A stretch of DNA of 5,920 nt, taken from Acidobacteriota bacterium. GTDB taxonomy: Bacteria; Acidobacteriota; Terriglobia; UBA7540. Numbering within the stretch: position 1 is the stretch's first letter; each line of letters opens with the position of its first letter. Positions 5,228-5,920 of the stretch are shown one piece after another. Where the stretch lies: the NCBI GenBank assembly GCA_003165615.1, contig PLWR01000545.1, positions 189 through 6,108 of the forward strand, read 5' to 3'. The notes beneath the pieces are model-generated. The model searched no databases, had not been told where the DNA came from, and saw only the letters and a list, made by a program, of their open reading frames with translations. The translations under genes were made by a program, and so were the position numbers.

Positions 5228-5857
5228 CTAGGCCAAGCGCGTCTTTAGGCCCTTCTGAAAGATGTCGAAACCGGCCACGAGGATGTCTGCCCCGGCTTCC
5301 TCCAGGGTTTCAACCTGCTCCTGGCTGATACATCCCTCGACTTGAATCGCAAAGTCCAACTGCCTTTCGCGGCGCACGGCACAGGCAGTCTGGATCTTGC
5401 CGAACGTCCCGGGCAGGAAGGAAGGATTTTCGAATCCCAGGTCGGCGGAAAGAATCAGCAGGTAGTCAATTTCCACCAGGGCGTCGGCAACAGATTCTAC
5501 CGCCGTGGAAGGATTAAGCGCCAATCCCACCTGGGCGCCTTCGGTACGGATCACCCTGAGAACCCTGTGCAAGTTCCGGGTCGCCTCAGCATGAATCGCG
5601 AGGCGGTCAGCGCCGATCTCGACAAATTCCTTGACGTACCTTTCCGGCCGCTCAATCAGCAGATGAACGTCCAAAGCCAGGTCAGTGGCCTTGCGCAAAC
5701 TCTTCACCACCGGCTGGCCCACGCTGATGTCAGGAACAAAGTGCCCGTCCATCACGTCCACGTGGACCATGGACGCCCCAGCCTCTTCAATGCGTTGCAA
5801 TGCCTCCCCGAGCCGGGCAAAATCCTCCGCCAACAGAGAGGGGGCAATTAGAACCAT
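5228..5857 (-). CDS. rpe: Ribulose-phosphate 3-epimerase family protein with altered active site
   Basis: Rpe interconverts D-ribulose 5-phosphate and D-xylulose 5-phosphate in the pentose phosphate pathway, using two acidic residues and a divalent metal in a TIM barrel. This 209-residue product starts MVLIAPSLLAEDF like the family and keeps S7, H32 and D34 (VHVDVMDGHFVP) and H65 (DVHLLI), plus GLALNPST at 111-118. The C-terminal half departs from the family: the usual SVNPGFGGQ is SADLGFENP (137-145), the catalytic/metal Asp of VDGG is Glu in VEGC (E174), and the phosphate-binding GS of VAGSxIF is GF (VAGFDIF, 194-200). It ends about 10-15 residues short of typical members. The ATG at 5857 fits the family start; no good Shine-Dalgarno precedes it, and no ATG, GTG or TTG lies in frame upstream within the window. 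Family membership is clear; whether it epimerises ribulose phosphate is uncertain. Confidence 0.83.
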   Translation of the reverse strand: MVLIAPSLLAEDFARLGEALQRIEEAGASMVHVDVMDGHFVPDISVGQPVVKSLRKATDLALDVHLLIERPERYVKEFVEIGADRLAIHAEATRNLHRVLRVIRTEGAQVGLALNPSTAVESVADALVEIDYLLILSADLGFENPSFLPGTFGKIQTACAVRRERQLDFAIQVEGCISQEQVETLEEAGADILVAGFDIFQKGLKTRLA

Positions 5858-5920
5858 AAGTGCTGTTCCACGTTGAAACCGCCAGCCGTGGGAAACGCTC
5901 CTTAGATTAGCACAACTCTC

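Noticed and set aside
5342..5851. 169-codon plus-strand frame opposite the epimerase gene
   Set aside because: Shadow of the epimerase gene; no recognisable domain or ribosome site.
5888..5920. Promoter-like TGCTAATCT and an AAGGAG upstream of the epimerase gene
   Set aside because: The -10 match is weak, any -35 would lie outside the window, and AAGGAG is about 40 nt from the ATG with no start codon at the proper distance.

Overview
The window is a GC-rich bacterial chromosomal segment with every credible protein gene on the minus strand. Read in the direction of transcription (right to left) the order is: a ribulose-phosphate 3-epimerase-family gene (rpe-like, 5857-5228), a BamD-type TPR outer-membrane lipoprotein (5161-3932), a large single-receiver response regulator with a very long Pro/Ala/Glu-rich linker (3741-1762), and the 5' half of valyl-tRNA synthetase (valS, 1409 to the left edge). 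From memory, this order (epimerase, BamD-like lipoprotein, Pro-rich response regulator, valS) and the style of the proteins suggest Acidobacteriota, probably a soil Terriglobia/Koribacter-like lineage. That placement is an inference, not the result of a search.

Right part: the epimerase gene has an intact TIM-barrel N-terminal half, but the positions that normally bind phosphate and supply the second catalytic acid are substituted. After 66 nt comes the BamD-like gene. Its only acceptable signal peptide and lipobox require a rare CTG start behind a strong Shine-Dalgarno; the next ordinary start codon would remove the lipoprotein signal. The BamD-like protein carries a long Thr/Pro/Ala tail ending in a basic, hydrophobic C-terminus.

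Middle: the response regulator joins an intact receiver domain to about 480 residues of disordered Pro/Ala/Glu-rich linker and a short helical C-terminal module. Residues 390-599 are 15 tandem units of exactly 14 residues (42 bp each, alternating in type so that 84-bp blocks repeat almost identically). It has no DNA-binding or enzymatic output domain. A plausible promoter (TTGACT, 17 nt, extended -10) lies just upstream.

Left part: 352 bp separate the regulator from valS. They hold a doubtful 57-codon ORF whose ATG overlaps the regulator stop (TAATG), a compact palindromic element able to form three hairpins, and a good sigma70-type promoter (TTGACT, 17 nt, TATATT) giving valS a leader of about 40 nt, too short for a T-box. 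ValS appears to start at TTG.

Functionally the genes belong to unrelated processes: carbon metabolism, outer-membrane protein assembly, a signalling or scaffold protein, and translation. The visible promoters suggest at least three transcription units: rpe-bamD, the regulator, and valS. I saw no mobile-element genes, CRISPR arrays or RNA genes.
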